Source: JAZDEY01 sp043808325 [NCBI: Candidatus Eiseniibacteriota bacterium]
Lineage (GTDB): Bacteria; Arandabacterota; Arandabacteria; Arandabacterales
DNA: 64,000 nucleotides
Reading direction: 5' to 3'
NCBI GenBank assembly: GCA_043808325.1
Contig: JAZDEY010000033.1
Coordinates: 1-64,000, forward strand
Shown: piece after piece, positions 18,907 to 27,389 of the stretch
Layout of the letters: each line of letters starts with the position of its first letter
Position numbering within the stretch: position 1 is the first letter of the stretch
Program-made: the position numbers and the translations under genes
Notes under the pieces: model-generated
The model's input: only the letters and a program-made list of their open reading frames with translations
Told to the model about the DNA's origin: nothing
The model's database searches: none

Positions 18907-20799
18907 CTAGAACGCGTGTCCTATGGTTACGTGGATCATGCCCAAGCCTTCTTTCTTCACCGGGCCTATCATGCCCCGCTTGAGCCTGAGGCCGTAGTCT
19001 ATGCGCGCGGGGCCGACCGGGGTTTCGATGCCCACCCCGACCCCGGTGCTGTACTTGACGTCGGTGGCCCGGCGCAACGTGTATTCGTCGGTCGGTACAT
19101 GAAGATCAAAATCCGACCGCTTGACGTCGCGGATGGAATTCCAGGCGTTGCCCATGTCAAAGAAGGCAACTCCGACCAGCTTCCAGACGATAGGATATCG
19201 GAACTCCACGTTGCCGACCAGGAAGAAGTTGCCGGGACCGAATTCGCGCTCGTCGTAACCGCGGATGGTGCTCGAGCCCCCGACAACGAACCTCTCGTAA
19301 TCCGGAACGCCCTTTGATTTCGATTTGCCGAAGGCCTCGGCATGGCCGGCCTTTACTCCGAGCGCCAGCACGCTTCGCCGGTTGAACCCCAGGTACCGAG
19401 CATAGCCCAGGGTCACCTTGGTATACGAGTTGTCACCGCCGAAAATCCCACCCGACGTTCTGGCCGCGATCCGGGTGAGCGACCCCCGATGCGGGTCAAA
19501 GAAGGGCACCCGGGCGTCCCGCTCCGCCGAGAGCAGCGCCGAGCGGTTGACCTCTTGTCCCAGGCTGATCCTCAGCTCTTCCGGGTCCTCAACGTCCCAG
19601 GATAGATTACGGATGTCCACGATCTCATGGGTGTAGGCGAGAGTCAGCTTGGCTTTTCTCGAAAGGTCTCTCTGAACCCCCAGATTGACGCCGACGCGGT
19701 CAAGCGTATAGGTCGCATCCACGAGCTCCTTGTATTCCTCCAGGGTCTCGTTCACAAAGAGCGAGATACTGCCCACCAGGCGGCGCCCGAAGAGCCATCT
19801 ATCGGTGAACGAGATGTCGCCGCGCTTGCGGGTCAGCCCCTTCTCGAAGTTTCCGCTCGCAAGTATGGTACGCACCTCGATCTGCCGGCCCGCATTCCAG
19901 AGATTACGATGGAGCCAGCCCAGTGTGAGACGTGCCTCATCCCGCGTACCGTAACCGAGTCCGGCGGAAGTTTCCCTGACTTTCCTCTCTTTGACCTTCA
20001 CTATCAAATCCACGAGCCCGGAGTCCGAGCGCGACTGGGATGGCTCGATCTCAACATCCTTGAAGTAGCCCGTATCGTAGAGTCTCTGCTGGCTATCGAG
20101 CACCTTCTGCCGGGAGAATATGTCCCCAGGCTTAAGCAGTACCTCTCGCCGAACCAACCTGGGCTTGATGTTGGCATTGCCGCGGACGTCGATGCGAGCG
20201 ATGCCCGCGGGCTCGCCCTCATTGATGGTGTAGGTGATCGTGGCCTCGCCGTCCGGGCCTTCGAGCTTGTGGGCGATCGAAGCAAAGACGAAGCCCTTGT
20301 CGGCATAATAGGCGTAGATGTTGTACTTGTCCTCGCCGATCGCCTTTTCATCAAGCGGCTCTCCGGCTTTGACGGTGAGGATGCGCCGAAGGGCGTCGCC
20401 GGCCACGCGATTGTTGCCCTCGACCACGACGTCCTTCACGATGGTCTGAGGGCCTTCCACGACCTTGATCGTGACCCAGGCACGGGTTCGCTCCTCGTCG
20501 TAGCGCAGCTCCTGGACCGTGGCCTCGGCCTTAATGAAACCATTCCTCTTATAGAGAGCGACTACCGAAACCAGGTCGGATTCCAGCGTGCTCTCTCTCA
20601 GCCGCCGCTTCCGGAGAAATTTGCTCGCCTTGGTGCGCATCACCGACTTGATCGCGCCCTCGCCAAGATAGACATTGCCGACGAGCGTTACCTCTTTGAC
20701 GACGGGACCGCCAGAGGGACGCTTCCTGGCGGCCTCGGCGCTCGGGCCGGCCAGGACCAGTATCAGTGCGGCTAGGAAGATCACAGCGGGCTTTTTCAT
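18907..20799 (-). CDS. tamA: Omp85-family outer-membrane assembly protein with three POTRA domains (TamA/BamA-like)
   Basis: 630 residues from the ATG at 20799, which opens a signal peptide (MKKPAVIFLAALILVLAG). Three POTRA modules are visible: VKEVTLVGN, IVKDVVVEGNNRV and IARIDVRGNANI. A 16-strand-type barrel follows, with STIRGYDEREFG and terminal Phe. Three POTRAs plus the adjacent tamB favour TamA over the five-POTRA proteobacterial BamA. However, no other POTRA protein is in the window, and in many phyla such a gene serves as BamA. The start codon sits about 6 nt from the predicted transcription start, with no Shine-Dalgarno. Confidence 0.9.
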   Translation of the reverse strand: MKKPAVIFLAALILVLAGPSAEAARKRPSGGPVVKEVTLVGNVYLGEGAIKSVMRTKASKFLRKRRLRESTLESDLVSVVALYKRNGFIKAEATVQELRYDEERTRAWVTIKVVEGPQTIVKDVVVEGNNRVAGDALRRILTVKAGEPLDEKAIGEDKYNIYAYYADKGFVFASIAHKLEGPDGEATITYTINEGEPAGIARIDVRGNANIKPRLVRREVLLKPGDIFSRQKVLDSQQRLYDTGYFKDVEIEPSQSRSDSGLVDLIVKVKERKVRETSAGLGYGTRDEARLTLGWLHRNLWNAGRQIEVRTILASGNFEKGLTRKRGDISFTDRWLFGRRLVGSISLFVNETLEEYKELVDATYTLDRVGVNLGVQRDLSRKAKLTLAYTHEIVDIRNLSWDVEDPEELRISLGQEVNRSALLSAERDARVPFFDPHRGSLTRIAARTSGGIFGGDNSYTKVTLGYARYLGFNRRSVLALGVKAGHAEAFGKSKSKGVPDYERFVVGGSSTIRGYDEREFGPGNFFLVGNVEFRYPIVWKLVGVAFFDMGNAWNSIRDVKRSDFDLHVPTDEYTLRRATDVKYSTGVGVGIETPVGPARIDYGLRLKRGMIGPVKKEGLGMIHVTIGHAF

Positions 20800-20811
20800 A
20801 GTCTCAAACGC

Positions 20812-20840
20812 ATGGTAACAAAGGGGGTAGGCCCTGTCAA
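20812..20840 (-). promoter_or_regulatory. Promoter of the tamA operon
   Basis: On the minus strand: TTGACA (20840-20835), 17-bp spacer, TACCAT (20817-20812). Transcription should start near 20805, leaving roughly a 6-nt leader before the tamA ATG at 20799. Confidence 0.6.
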
Positions 20841-20921
20841 CAACGCTGCGAGCGGCGTGCGCGGCCTCGTGAGGCAATTGGCGAGCCAGCTCGCGAGCCG
20901 TGCGGCGGGCCACTTTGGGAA

Positions 20922-20950
20922 TTGGATTCCCCGGCCGGTTGGAGTACAAT
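20922..20950 (+). promoter_or_regulatory. Candidate leaderless promoter of the small lipoprotein gene
   Basis: TTGGAT (20922-20927), 17-bp spacer, TACAAT (20945-20950), followed after six bases by the ATG at 20957. Transcription would begin at the start codon itself. It diverges from the tamA promoter. Confidence 0.5.
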
Positions 20951-20956
20951 CGCTGC

Positions 20957-21280
20957 ATGAGATCATTCCCGATTGTTGCTCTCGTCCTGGCTTTGGTTGT
21001 GGCTCTACTCGTGGCAGGCGCGGGCCTTGGCGGGTGCGCCAGGGAAAAGAAGCTGCCGGAGGACCCCAGGCTGGAGCGCTTCATCGCCCTGTCCGCGAGG
21101 TGCGCCTTTGTCGACCGCGCCTTCGCCAACGATCCCGAGCTCTATAAGGAGGAGTTGGCGGAAGTCAGTCTGCCGCCCGATTGGAAAGCGCTGGTTGACT
21201 CGCTCCTCGAAACCTACGGGACAGACGCCGACTTCTGGTCCCTGGTCTACACCGAAATCCTGAATCGATCCAGGAAGTAG
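20957..21280 (+). CDS. Small predicted lipoprotein
   Basis: 107 residues, function unknown. The N-terminus (MRSFPIVALVLALVVALLVA) is a lipoprotein-type signal ending in a lipobox-like LGGC, with Cys27 as the expected lipidated residue. The mature part of about 80 residues is charged and helical, including PELYKEELAEVSLPPDWKAL. It is the only plus-strand gene between two minus-strand operons. It stops 3 bp from the rseP stop and diverges from tamA, hinting at an envelope link. No SD precedes the ATG, consistent with the leaderless promoter. Confidence 0.75.
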   Translation: MRSFPIVALVLALVVALLVAGAGLGGCAREKKLPEDPRLERFIALSARCAFVDRAFANDPELYKEELAEVSLPPDWKALVDSLLETYGTDADFWSLVYTEILNRSRK

Positions 21281-21283
21281 CAG

Positions 21284-22561
21284 CTACTTCACGAGAACCC
21301 TTACGATGTCCTTGAAGGTGAGACCGACCATAACTGCCACGAGGAGAGCAAAGCCTATCTGCTGAGCCACGATTCGCTGTCTCATGTTGATCGGCTTGCG
21401 GATCGCAGTCTCGACCCCGAGAATCAGGATATGTCCGCCATCCAGGATGGGAATCGGAAGCAGGTTAATGAGTCCCAGCTGGGCGCTCATCACCGCGATG
21501 AAGCTTAAGAATACCGACCAGCCCCAGCGGAAGGTCTCCCCCGCAATCTGGCCGATCCTCACCGGTCCACCCACCTCATCGCTCGAGACCCGTCCGGAAA
21601 GTAACTTGGGGAAGAAGTTGAAGATCTCCCGGGAGACCAACATGGTCTGCCTCGAGCCCATTACCAGAGATTCAAACAACCCTATCCGCCGCTTGTCGAA
21701 CCGGTAGCTGACATCGATCCGGCCGACGCCCATCTCCTTCCTTGGAGTCACCGTGGCCGAGTCCCGCGCACCGTTCCTTTCCCACGCGATCCTTAGCGGC
21801 TTATCCGCCGATGGTTCAACCATAGCTCGGATATCTCGCCAATTGGTTATGGGTAGCCCATTGATCGCGATGATCTTATCCCCGCCCCTCAGGCCCGCCT
21901 GGTGGGCCGGCCCGCCTATCTTGGCAAAATCGAGAATGGCCTGGTCAAAGGGCGACATCCCGAGCCCGGAGTAATCCTTAACCTGGCTGAGATCGAGCTC
22001 GGCGTCGACGGGACTGCCGCCACGCTCGACCGCGATCGCGATCCGTTTGCCCAGATTGCCCGCAATGATCTCGAGCATCTCGTCCCAGGTTTTAACCTCG
22101 ATACCCCCGACCGAGAGAACCGTGTCGCCTTCCCTGAGGCCTGCCGCTGAGGCGGCCGAATTGGCCTCCACCCCGCCGATCACCCGAGTGTTGGTGACCC
22201 CTACCCCAATGGTGTAGATCAAGAAGGTGAATATAAGGATCGCCAGCACGAAATTCATGGCGGGACCCGCGACCACGATCAAGGCGCGAGTCTTCTTCGT
22301 CTTGGCGAGAAACTCCCACGGGTGGCCTTCCGGTTCCTGCTCGGGGTTCTCGCCGGCCATCTTGATGAAGCCCCCGAACGGGATCGCGCTCAGGACATAA
22401 TCGGTTTCCCCGCGCGTGACCGTGAGGAGGCGGGGGCCAAAGCCCATCGAGAAGACTTCGACACGAACCTTGGAGCGCTTGGCAGCGACGAAATGGCCGA
22501 GCTCGTGAACAAAGATCAGTACTCCCAAAACGATCACGAAGGCCAGCAGAGTTAAGAGCAC
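21284..22561 (-). CDS. rseP: RseP-type site-2 intramembrane metalloprotease
   Basis: 425 residues, S2P family. It cleaves membrane-bound anti-sigma factors or signal-peptide remnants inside the cytoplasmic membrane. Zinc motif HELGH at 19-23 lies in the first membrane helix. Two PDZ domains follow (around GVEANSAASAAGLREGD and KIGGPAHQAGLRGGD). The C-terminal LPIPILDGGH motif contributes the third ligand. GTG start. It is last in the ribosomal/lipid operon, after uppS-cdsA-dxr, the order seen in many bacteria. Confidence 0.95.
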   Translation of the reverse strand: MLLTLLAFVIVLGVLIFVHELGHFVAAKRSKVRVEVFSMGFGPRLLTVTRGETDYVLSAIPFGGFIKMAGENPEQEPEGHPWEFLAKTKKTRALIVVAGPAMNFVLAILIFTFLIYTIGVGVTNTRVIGGVEANSAASAAGLREGDTVLSVGGIEVKTWDEMLEIIAGNLGKRIAIAVERGGSPVDAELDLSQVKDYSGLGMSPFDQAILDFAKIGGPAHQAGLRGGDKIIAINGLPITNWRDIRAMVEPSADKPLRIAWERNGARDSATVTPRKEMGVGRIDVSYRFDKRRIGLFESLVMGSRQTMLVSREIFNFFPKLLSGRVSSDEVGGPVRIGQIAGETFRWGWSVFLSFIAVMSAQLGLINLLPIPILDGGHILILGVETAIRKPINMRQRIVAQQIGFALLVAVMVGLTFKDIVRVLVK

Positions 22562-22607
22562 CTTATTCTCCGGACTTTATTCATTCGGCACATCAGGTTC
22601 GCAGGGT

Positions 22608-23777
22608 TCATCGGACACGCCTCGCAATCGCGCCTTCGGCGGCAGCTCGCGCCCACCTGTCGGCGTCCAGTATAGTCTCGAGGTCGTCGGCCGGCGCCGG
22701 CGCGTGCTTCGCCAGGACATCTCTTAAGATCGGGTGGATGTCGCCAAACTTTATCCTGCCCGCAAGAAAAGCCGCAACTGTAATCTCATCGGCTGCGCTC
22801 AAGACCGCCGGCGCCGTCCCATCGAGCCGCAAGGCCTCATAGGCGAGGGCGAGGCACGGGAACTTGTCGCGATCCGGCTGCTCGAAAGTGAGGCCGCCGA
22901 TCGCCCCCAGATCGAGCCGCGAAAACGCTGTCTCCATCCTTTCCGGAGAAGTGAGGGCATACTGGATCGGAAGCCGCATATCGGGAGCCGACAAGACCGC
23001 CGAGACCGAGCCGTCGACGAATTCCACCAGCGAGTGGACGATCGACTTGCGCTCGATCACGACCTCGATCCGCTCGGCTTCGATCCCGAAGAGCCACCGC
23101 GCTTCGATCACCTCGAAACCTTTGTTAAGCAGGGTGGCCGAATCTATGGTGACCTTCCGGCCCATCTTCCACGTGGGATGGCTCAGGGCCTCCTCGGCCG
23201 TCACATTCTGGAGGGTCTCGGGGTCCATATCAATCAAGGACCCTCCCGAGGCCGTCAAAATGATCCTCCTGACAGCCTTTGCGTTTTCTCCCCTGAGGCA
23301 CTGGTAGATCGCGCTGTGTTCGCTATCGACCGGGATCAGGTTCACGCCTACTTCCTCGGCCTCTTCAAGAATCAGCTTGCCGGCGGCAACGAGACTCTCC
23401 TTGTTGGCGATCGCAACATCCTTCCCCGCATAAATCGCAGCAAGCGTGGGTTCAATGCCCGCGGCACCTAGCAGGGCATTCACGACGAGATCGGCTTCGG
23501 GCAGCGTGGCGACTCTCGCCAGGCCTTCCCTCCCGCAGACCAACTCGGTGCCGCAGCGCAGGCACGCGGATTGGAGCTCCGCGGAAGGCTTCTCGCCGGC
23601 CGCAGCCGCGATCGGCTTGAATTCCTCGATCTGACGTACGAGGTCAGCTTCCCGCGTGTTGGCCGAGAGCCCGAAAACCCGAACCCTGCTCTTGAGGCTC
23701 CTTACGACATCGAGCGTGCTCTTACCGATCGAGCCCGTGGACCCGAGGATCGAGATCTGTTTGGGCGCATTTACCAA
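22608..23777 (-). CDS. dxr: 1-deoxy-D-xylulose 5-phosphate reductoisomerase
   Basis: 389 residues. It converts DXP to 2-C-methyl-D-erythritol 4-phosphate with NADPH, the committed step of the MEP isoprenoid route that feeds UppS upstream. The nucleotide-binding start ISILGSTGSIGKSTLDVV, the metal-site region IPVDSEHSAIYQ and the loop HPTWKMGRKVTIDSATLLNKG are all present. It starts at a TTG overlapping the cdsA stop by 7 nt, with TGAGG eight bases upstream. Confidence 0.97.
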   Translation of the reverse strand: MVNAPKQISILGSTGSIGKSTLDVVRSLKSRVRVFGLSANTREADLVRQIEEFKPIAAAAGEKPSAELQSACLRCGTELVCGREGLARVATLPEADLVVNALLGAAGIEPTLAAIYAGKDVAIANKESLVAAGKLILEEAEEVGVNLIPVDSEHSAIYQCLRGENAKAVRRIILTASGGSLIDMDPETLQNVTAEEALSHPTWKMGRKVTIDSATLLNKGFEVIEARWLFGIEAERIEVVIERKSIVHSLVEFVDGSVSAVLSAPDMRLPIQYALTSPERMETAFSRLDLGAIGGLTFEQPDRDKFPCLALAYEALRLDGTAPAVLSAADEITVAAFLAGRIKFGDIHPILRDVLAKHAPAPADDLETILDADRWARAAAEGAIARRVR

Positions 23778-24688
23778 AGGACAAACCTCACATAAAGGTA
23801 AAACACCGGTCCCGCGAAGAGCAGGCTATCGAATCTATCCAGGATGCCGCCGTGACCGGGGACCAGATTGGATGAATCCTTTGCCCCGGTGCTCCGCTTT
23901 ATCATCGACTCGGCCAGGTCGCCGATTTGGGCGACCACGCCGATCAGGAACCCCAGCACGATCGCGTGACCGTAGCTCAGGAAGGGGACAAACGTGGCCC
24001 GGGAGATGAGGGCAGCAGCGACCGAGCCCAGGAGGCCGGCCAGCGCGCCCTCGGTGGTCTTGGATGGGCTTATCCGCGGAAAGAGCTTGTGCCGTCCGAC
24101 GAGCGAGCCCACCAAATATGCGACGCTATCGTAGCTCCACGTGAGAATGAGAACAAAATAGACGAGCAGGGTCCCGATCTCGAACCGCCCGATTTGGCTC
24201 ATTCCGGAGAAATCCCCGGCGATATTCCTCAGCCATAGGAAGAAGCCCAGCAGCCACCCGCTATAGATCGCGCCCGAGAGGGTTACGGCAAGGCTCGAAA
24301 GATATTGCTCCCTGGTCGAGCGCACGATGCGCTCAGTCAAGAGAACCAGTAGAAAAGCTGTGAGCACCAGAGCCGGTAAGACGCCCCGGCCGAAATGGAA
24401 AGCGAGGCAGAGACAGATGCTTCCCACGATTCCGACGGTCCTTGAAGCCTGCCATCCCACCGCCGAGGCCATCTTGTAGAATTCGTATGAACCCAGGCCC
24501 GCGAGAAGGGCGACAAAGAGAGCAAACACGATCCCGCCAAGATAAGTGACGGCGAGAACCAGTGGGATAAGGATCGCGCCCACGAGGACCCGGATCCCTA
24601 ACGTCCTGCCACTCACGGGCTGCCTAACGCGCTGGCTCTCTTGGGGCTGAGACTCTTCCAAACCGTCGCTCCCGCCTTTGGTATTCAA
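23771..24688 (-). CDS. cdsA: Phosphatidate cytidylyltransferase (CDP-diglyceride synthase)
   Basis: Up to 305 residues, multi-pass membrane enzyme making CDP-diacylglycerol from phosphatidate and CTP. The C-terminal signature is complete: KRSTGAKDSS..VPGHGGILDR. The TTG at 24688, preceded by GAAGG, overlaps uppS by 65 nt. A GTG at 24616 just after the uppS stop gives a more usual N-terminus (about 281 residues) but has a poor ribosome site. The extra 24 residues are polar and Gln/Ser rich. Confidence 0.95.
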   Translation of the reverse strand: MNTKGGSDGLEESQPQESQRVRQPVSGRTLGIRVLVGAILIPLVLAVTYLGGIVFALFVALLAGLGSYEFYKMASAVGWQASRTVGIVGSICLCLAFHFGRGVLPALVLTAFLLVLLTERIVRSTREQYLSSLAVTLSGAIYSGWLLGFFLWLRNIAGDFSGMSQIGRFEIGTLLVYFVLILTWSYDSVAYLVGSLVGRHKLFPRISPSKTTEGALAGLLGSVAAALISRATFVPFLSYGHAIVLGFLIGVVAQIGDLAESMIKRSTGAKDSSNLVPGHGGILDRFDSLLFAGPVFYLYVRFVLW

Positions 24689-25466
24689 CTACGCCTTCGT
24701 AGAGGTGCTTCCGCCTGAAGTCAGGCCAGAGCACCTCGGTCAGCCATATCTCGGAATAAGCGATCTGCCACAAGAGGAAATTGCTGACGCGCACTTCCCC
24801 GCTAGTCCTTATCAAGAGATCGGGATCGGGTATGTCGCCTGCGTAGAGATGGGACCGAAAGATCTCCGGGTCTATGTCTTCCAGGCCGAGCGTGCCTTGC
24901 TTGATCTCGCGGCTGATCGACCGGCAGGCATCAAGGATCTCGGCCCGCCCGCCATAGGAAAGCGCCAGCACCAGCGTAAGCCCGGTGTTCTTGGCAAGGG
25001 CCTGCTGCGCGCGCCCAAGTTCCGCCCGCACGGCCTCCGGCAGATCGTCGAGCCTCCCGATCGCCCGGAGCCTCACGTTGTTACCGTCGAGCTCGCGGAC
25101 CTCCTTGCGCAGGGTCTGTCTCAAGAACGCCATCAGAGCTCTTACTTCTCGTGCCGGGCGGCTCCAGTTCTCGACCGAGAAGGTATAGAGCGTAAGATAC
25201 TCGACCCCAAGATTGCCGCAGCCCTTGACGGCCTCGCGGACCGCGGTGATCCCGGCCCGGTGGCCTGCAATCCGGGGCAACCCCCGGCGCTTTGCCCACC
25301 GGCCGTTGCCGTCCATAATTATGGCGACGTGCCGGGGCAGATTTCCCCGGGCGACGATCCGCTTCTCAATCACCCCTAGTTCTTTTTCGTTCATAGGAGT
25401 AAGGAGCCGAACTCGACTCTGTTCAAGGTCTTTGAGTCCAAGGACTCTGAAGGGCTTGTGGGGCAA
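24624..25466 (-). CDS. uppS: Undecaprenyl diphosphate synthase (isoprenyl transferase)
   Basis: Up to 280 residues. It condenses farnesyl diphosphate with eight IPP units to make the lipid carrier for peptidoglycan and surface polysaccharides. The cis-prenyltransferase signature HVAIIMDGNGRWAKRRG holds the catalytic Asp. SYGGRAEI and the C-terminal RTSGEVRVSNFLLWQ region are typical. The ATG at 25394 gives the usual family length (256 residues) but lacks a clear SD. A TTG at 25466 with GGAAG upstream is the longer alternative used for these coordinates. Confidence 0.95.
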   Translation of the reverse strand: MPHKPFRVLGLKDLEQSRVRLLTPMNEKELGVIEKRIVARGNLPRHVAIIMDGNGRWAKRRGLPRIAGHRAGITAVREAVKGCGNLGVEYLTLYTFSVENWSRPAREVRALMAFLRQTLRKEVRELDGNNVRLRAIGRLDDLPEAVRAELGRAQQALAKNTGLTLVLALSYGGRAEILDACRSISREIKQGTLGLEDIDPEIFRSHLYAGDIPDPDLLIRTSGEVRVSNFLLWQIAYSEIWLTEVLWPDFRRKHLYEGVVEYQRRERRFGRVSAPREPAR

Positions 25467-25482
25467 CGGGGGCTTCCGCGCC

Positions 25483-26040
25483 CTACACTTCCATCATCTC
25501 TTTCTCTTTGCCCGCGAGGGAACCGTCGATTTCCTTTATGTATTTGTCGGTCAGCTTCTGGATCTTCTCCTGGGTCTTGTGCGAGTCGTCCTCGGCGACC
25601 TTGCCGTCCTTCTCGTCCTTCTTGAGGCTCTCGTTGATGTCGCGCCGGATGTTGCGCATCGAGACCCGGGCTTCCTCGGCGTGCTTGCGGACCAGCTTCA
25701 CGAGCTCCAGGCGGCGCTCTTCGCTCAGAGCCGGAATCGGAAGCCGGATGATCGCGCCATCGGTATTGGGTACGAGCCCCAGGCCCGACTTGTGGATCGC
25801 CCTCTCGACGTCGCTCAAGATCGTTCGGTCCCAGGGTTGGATCAGGATCATTCGCGGCTCGGGCACACTGACGCTCGCCACGTGATTGAGAGGCATCGTC
25901 TGCCCGTAACATTCCACCTTGATGCCATCAAGCAAGGCGGTGCTCGCCTTGCCGGTTCGTATCATTGAAAGCTCGCGCCTGAAGGCCGCGAGCGATTTCT
26001 TCATCCGTTCCTCGGTATCGGTAAGCAGCTTATCGATCAT
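25483..26040 (-). CDS. frr: Ribosome recycling factor
   Basis: 185 residues, exactly the usual RRF size when started at the ATG at 26040, which has AGGGGGGTG upstream. With EF-G it splits post-termination ribosomes. Typical regions include MKKSLAAFRRELSMIRTGKA and a VSVPEPRMILIQPWD core. It overlaps the end of pyrH by 11 nt, so the two are translationally linked. Confidence 0.97.
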   Translation of the reverse strand: MIDKLLTDTEERMKKSLAAFRRELSMIRTGKASTALLDGIKVECYGQTMPLNHVASVSVPEPRMILIQPWDRTILSDVERAIHKSGLGLVPNTDGAIIRLPIPALSEERRLELVKLVRKHAEEARVSMRNIRRDINESLKKDEKDGKVAEDDSHKTQEKIQKLTDKYIKEIDGSLAGKEKEMMEV

Positions 26041-26755
26041 GCGACACCCCCCTGACAACGGTTCCGATCTTCTCGCCACTTGCTACCCGCTTGATGCTGT
26101 CCTTCTCAAAGATATTAAAGACCACGACCGGCATCTCGGCTTCGTTACACAGGCAGAGCGCGGAGCGGTCCATGAAGCCTAAATTCATCTTCATCGCATC
26201 CTCGACGCCGATTGTGTCGAACCGCTTGGCTGCGGGGTCCAGCATCGGGTCCGCGGAATAGACCCCGTCAACCTTGGTAGCCTTCAAGATCACGTCGGCC
26301 CCGATCTCGGCAGCACGAATCGCAGCGGCTGTATCCGTAGTGAGATAGGGATTCCCCGTACCCCCGGCGAAGACGACGACCTTGCCGGCCTTGAGGTGAG
26401 CGATTGCTTCATCGACGGAGTAAGACTCGGCGAAGCTGGAGCTTGGGATAACCGACATCACGTGAACCTCGAGGCCGATCGAACGCCCAATATCGCGGAG
26501 CGCGATACCGTTTATGATGGTGCCGAGCATTCCGATCGAATCTGCCGAGACCCGCCCGAGGCCGCGCCTCACAGCCTCAGAGCCCCTCAGGATATTGCCG
26601 CCGCCCACCACGACCCCAACCTCGACCCCCATCGCGACGACGTCTTTGATTTGGGCTAGGACTGTGCGCGTGAAATCAACGTCGAGGACGGTGCGGGCCG
26701 CGCCACCTAAGACCTCGCCGCTTAGCTTAAGGACAATCCGCTTGTAAGGCCCCAC
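26030..26755 (-). CDS. pyrH: UMP kinase
   Basis: 241 residues, amino-acid-kinase fold. It phosphorylates UMP to UDP in pyrimidine nucleotide synthesis. The opening YKRIVLKLSGEVLGG, VGVVVGGGNILRG and the nucleotide-site FAGGTGNPYLTTDTAAAIRA are characteristic. The GTG start shares its first G with the tsf stop codon. It sits in the conserved tsf-pyrH-frr order. Confidence 0.97.
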   Translation of the reverse strand: MGPYKRIVLKLSGEVLGGAARTVLDVDFTRTVLAQIKDVVAMGVEVGVVVGGGNILRGSEAVRRGLGRVSADSIGMLGTIINGIALRDIGRSIGLEVHVMSVIPSSSFAESYSVDEAIAHLKAGKVVVFAGGTGNPYLTTDTAAAIRAAEIGADVILKATKVDGVYSADPMLDPAAKRFDTIGVEDAMKMNLGFMDRSALCLCNEAEMPVVVFNIFEKDSIKRVASGEKIGTVVRGVSHDR

Positions 26756-27354
26756 TAGGATGCGTCTCCCAGCTGGAATCTGACGAAGCGTCTCACCACT
26801 ATGTTCTCGCCGGTCTTGCCGGAGAGCTCCTTAACGAGATCGCCGATCCTCTTCTCCTGATCCTTCACAAAGATCTGCTCCATAAGACAGGCGTCCTCGT
26901 AGAATTTTACGAGCCGCCCCTCAACTATCTTGTCGAGCACTTTCTCGGGCTTGCCCTCGGCAAGCGCCATGCTCCGGTAGATTTCCTTCTCTTTGTCGAC
27001 CACTTCCTGGGGGATGTCTTCCCGCGCGAGCCCCAGCGGCCTCGTGGCCACAATCTGGAGCGCGATATCGTTCACGAGATTCTTGAAGTCGTCGGTGCGG
27101 GCCACAAAATCGGTCTCGCAGTTGACCTCGATAATCACGCCGATCCTGCCGCCGGGGTGGATATAGGCGTGGATCAGGCCCTCGGTTGCCTTCTTCTCGG
27201 CAAACTTGGCGGCCCGCGCGATACCGCGCTTACGGAGCCACTCCACGGCCTGATCTATGTTACCCTCGGACTCGGCCAAGGCCTTCTTGCAGTCCATTAT
27301 GCCGGCCGCGGTTTTCTCCCTGAGCAATTTGACATCGTCGGTTGATACTCCCAT
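26755..27354 (-). CDS. tsf: Translation elongation factor Ts
   Basis: 199 residues, nucleotide exchange factor for EF-Tu. The start is the ATG at 27354 (MGVSTDDVKLLREKTAAG), with GGAGG five bases upstream. It has the TEGLIHAYIHPGGRIGVIIEVNCETDFVARTDDF core. This is the short form, as in Thermus, lacking the large C-terminal extension of the E. coli protein. Confidence 0.97.
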   Translation of the reverse strand: MGVSTDDVKLLREKTAAGIMDCKKALAESEGNIDQAVEWLRKRGIARAAKFAEKKATEGLIHAYIHPGGRIGVIIEVNCETDFVARTDDFKNLVNDIALQIVATRPLGLAREDIPQEVVDKEKEIYRSMALAEGKPEKVLDKIVEGRLVKFYEDACLMEQIFVKDQEKRIGDLVKELSGKTGENIVVRRFVRFQLGDAS

Positions 27355-27389
27355 TGCAGCCTCCATATATGTTCGCGTTACCCGGTTAT

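Noticed and set aside
19627-20775. Long plus-strand frame of 382 codons
   Set aside because: It lies entirely opposite tamA and reflects the codon bias of the real gene; the same applies to other long opposite frames such as 13482-14762, 49161-51095 and 53623-55287.
20800-21129. 110-residue extension of TamA upstream of 20799
   Set aside because: It lacks protein character, overlaps the opposite lipoprotein gene and its promoter, and the signal peptide begins at 20799.
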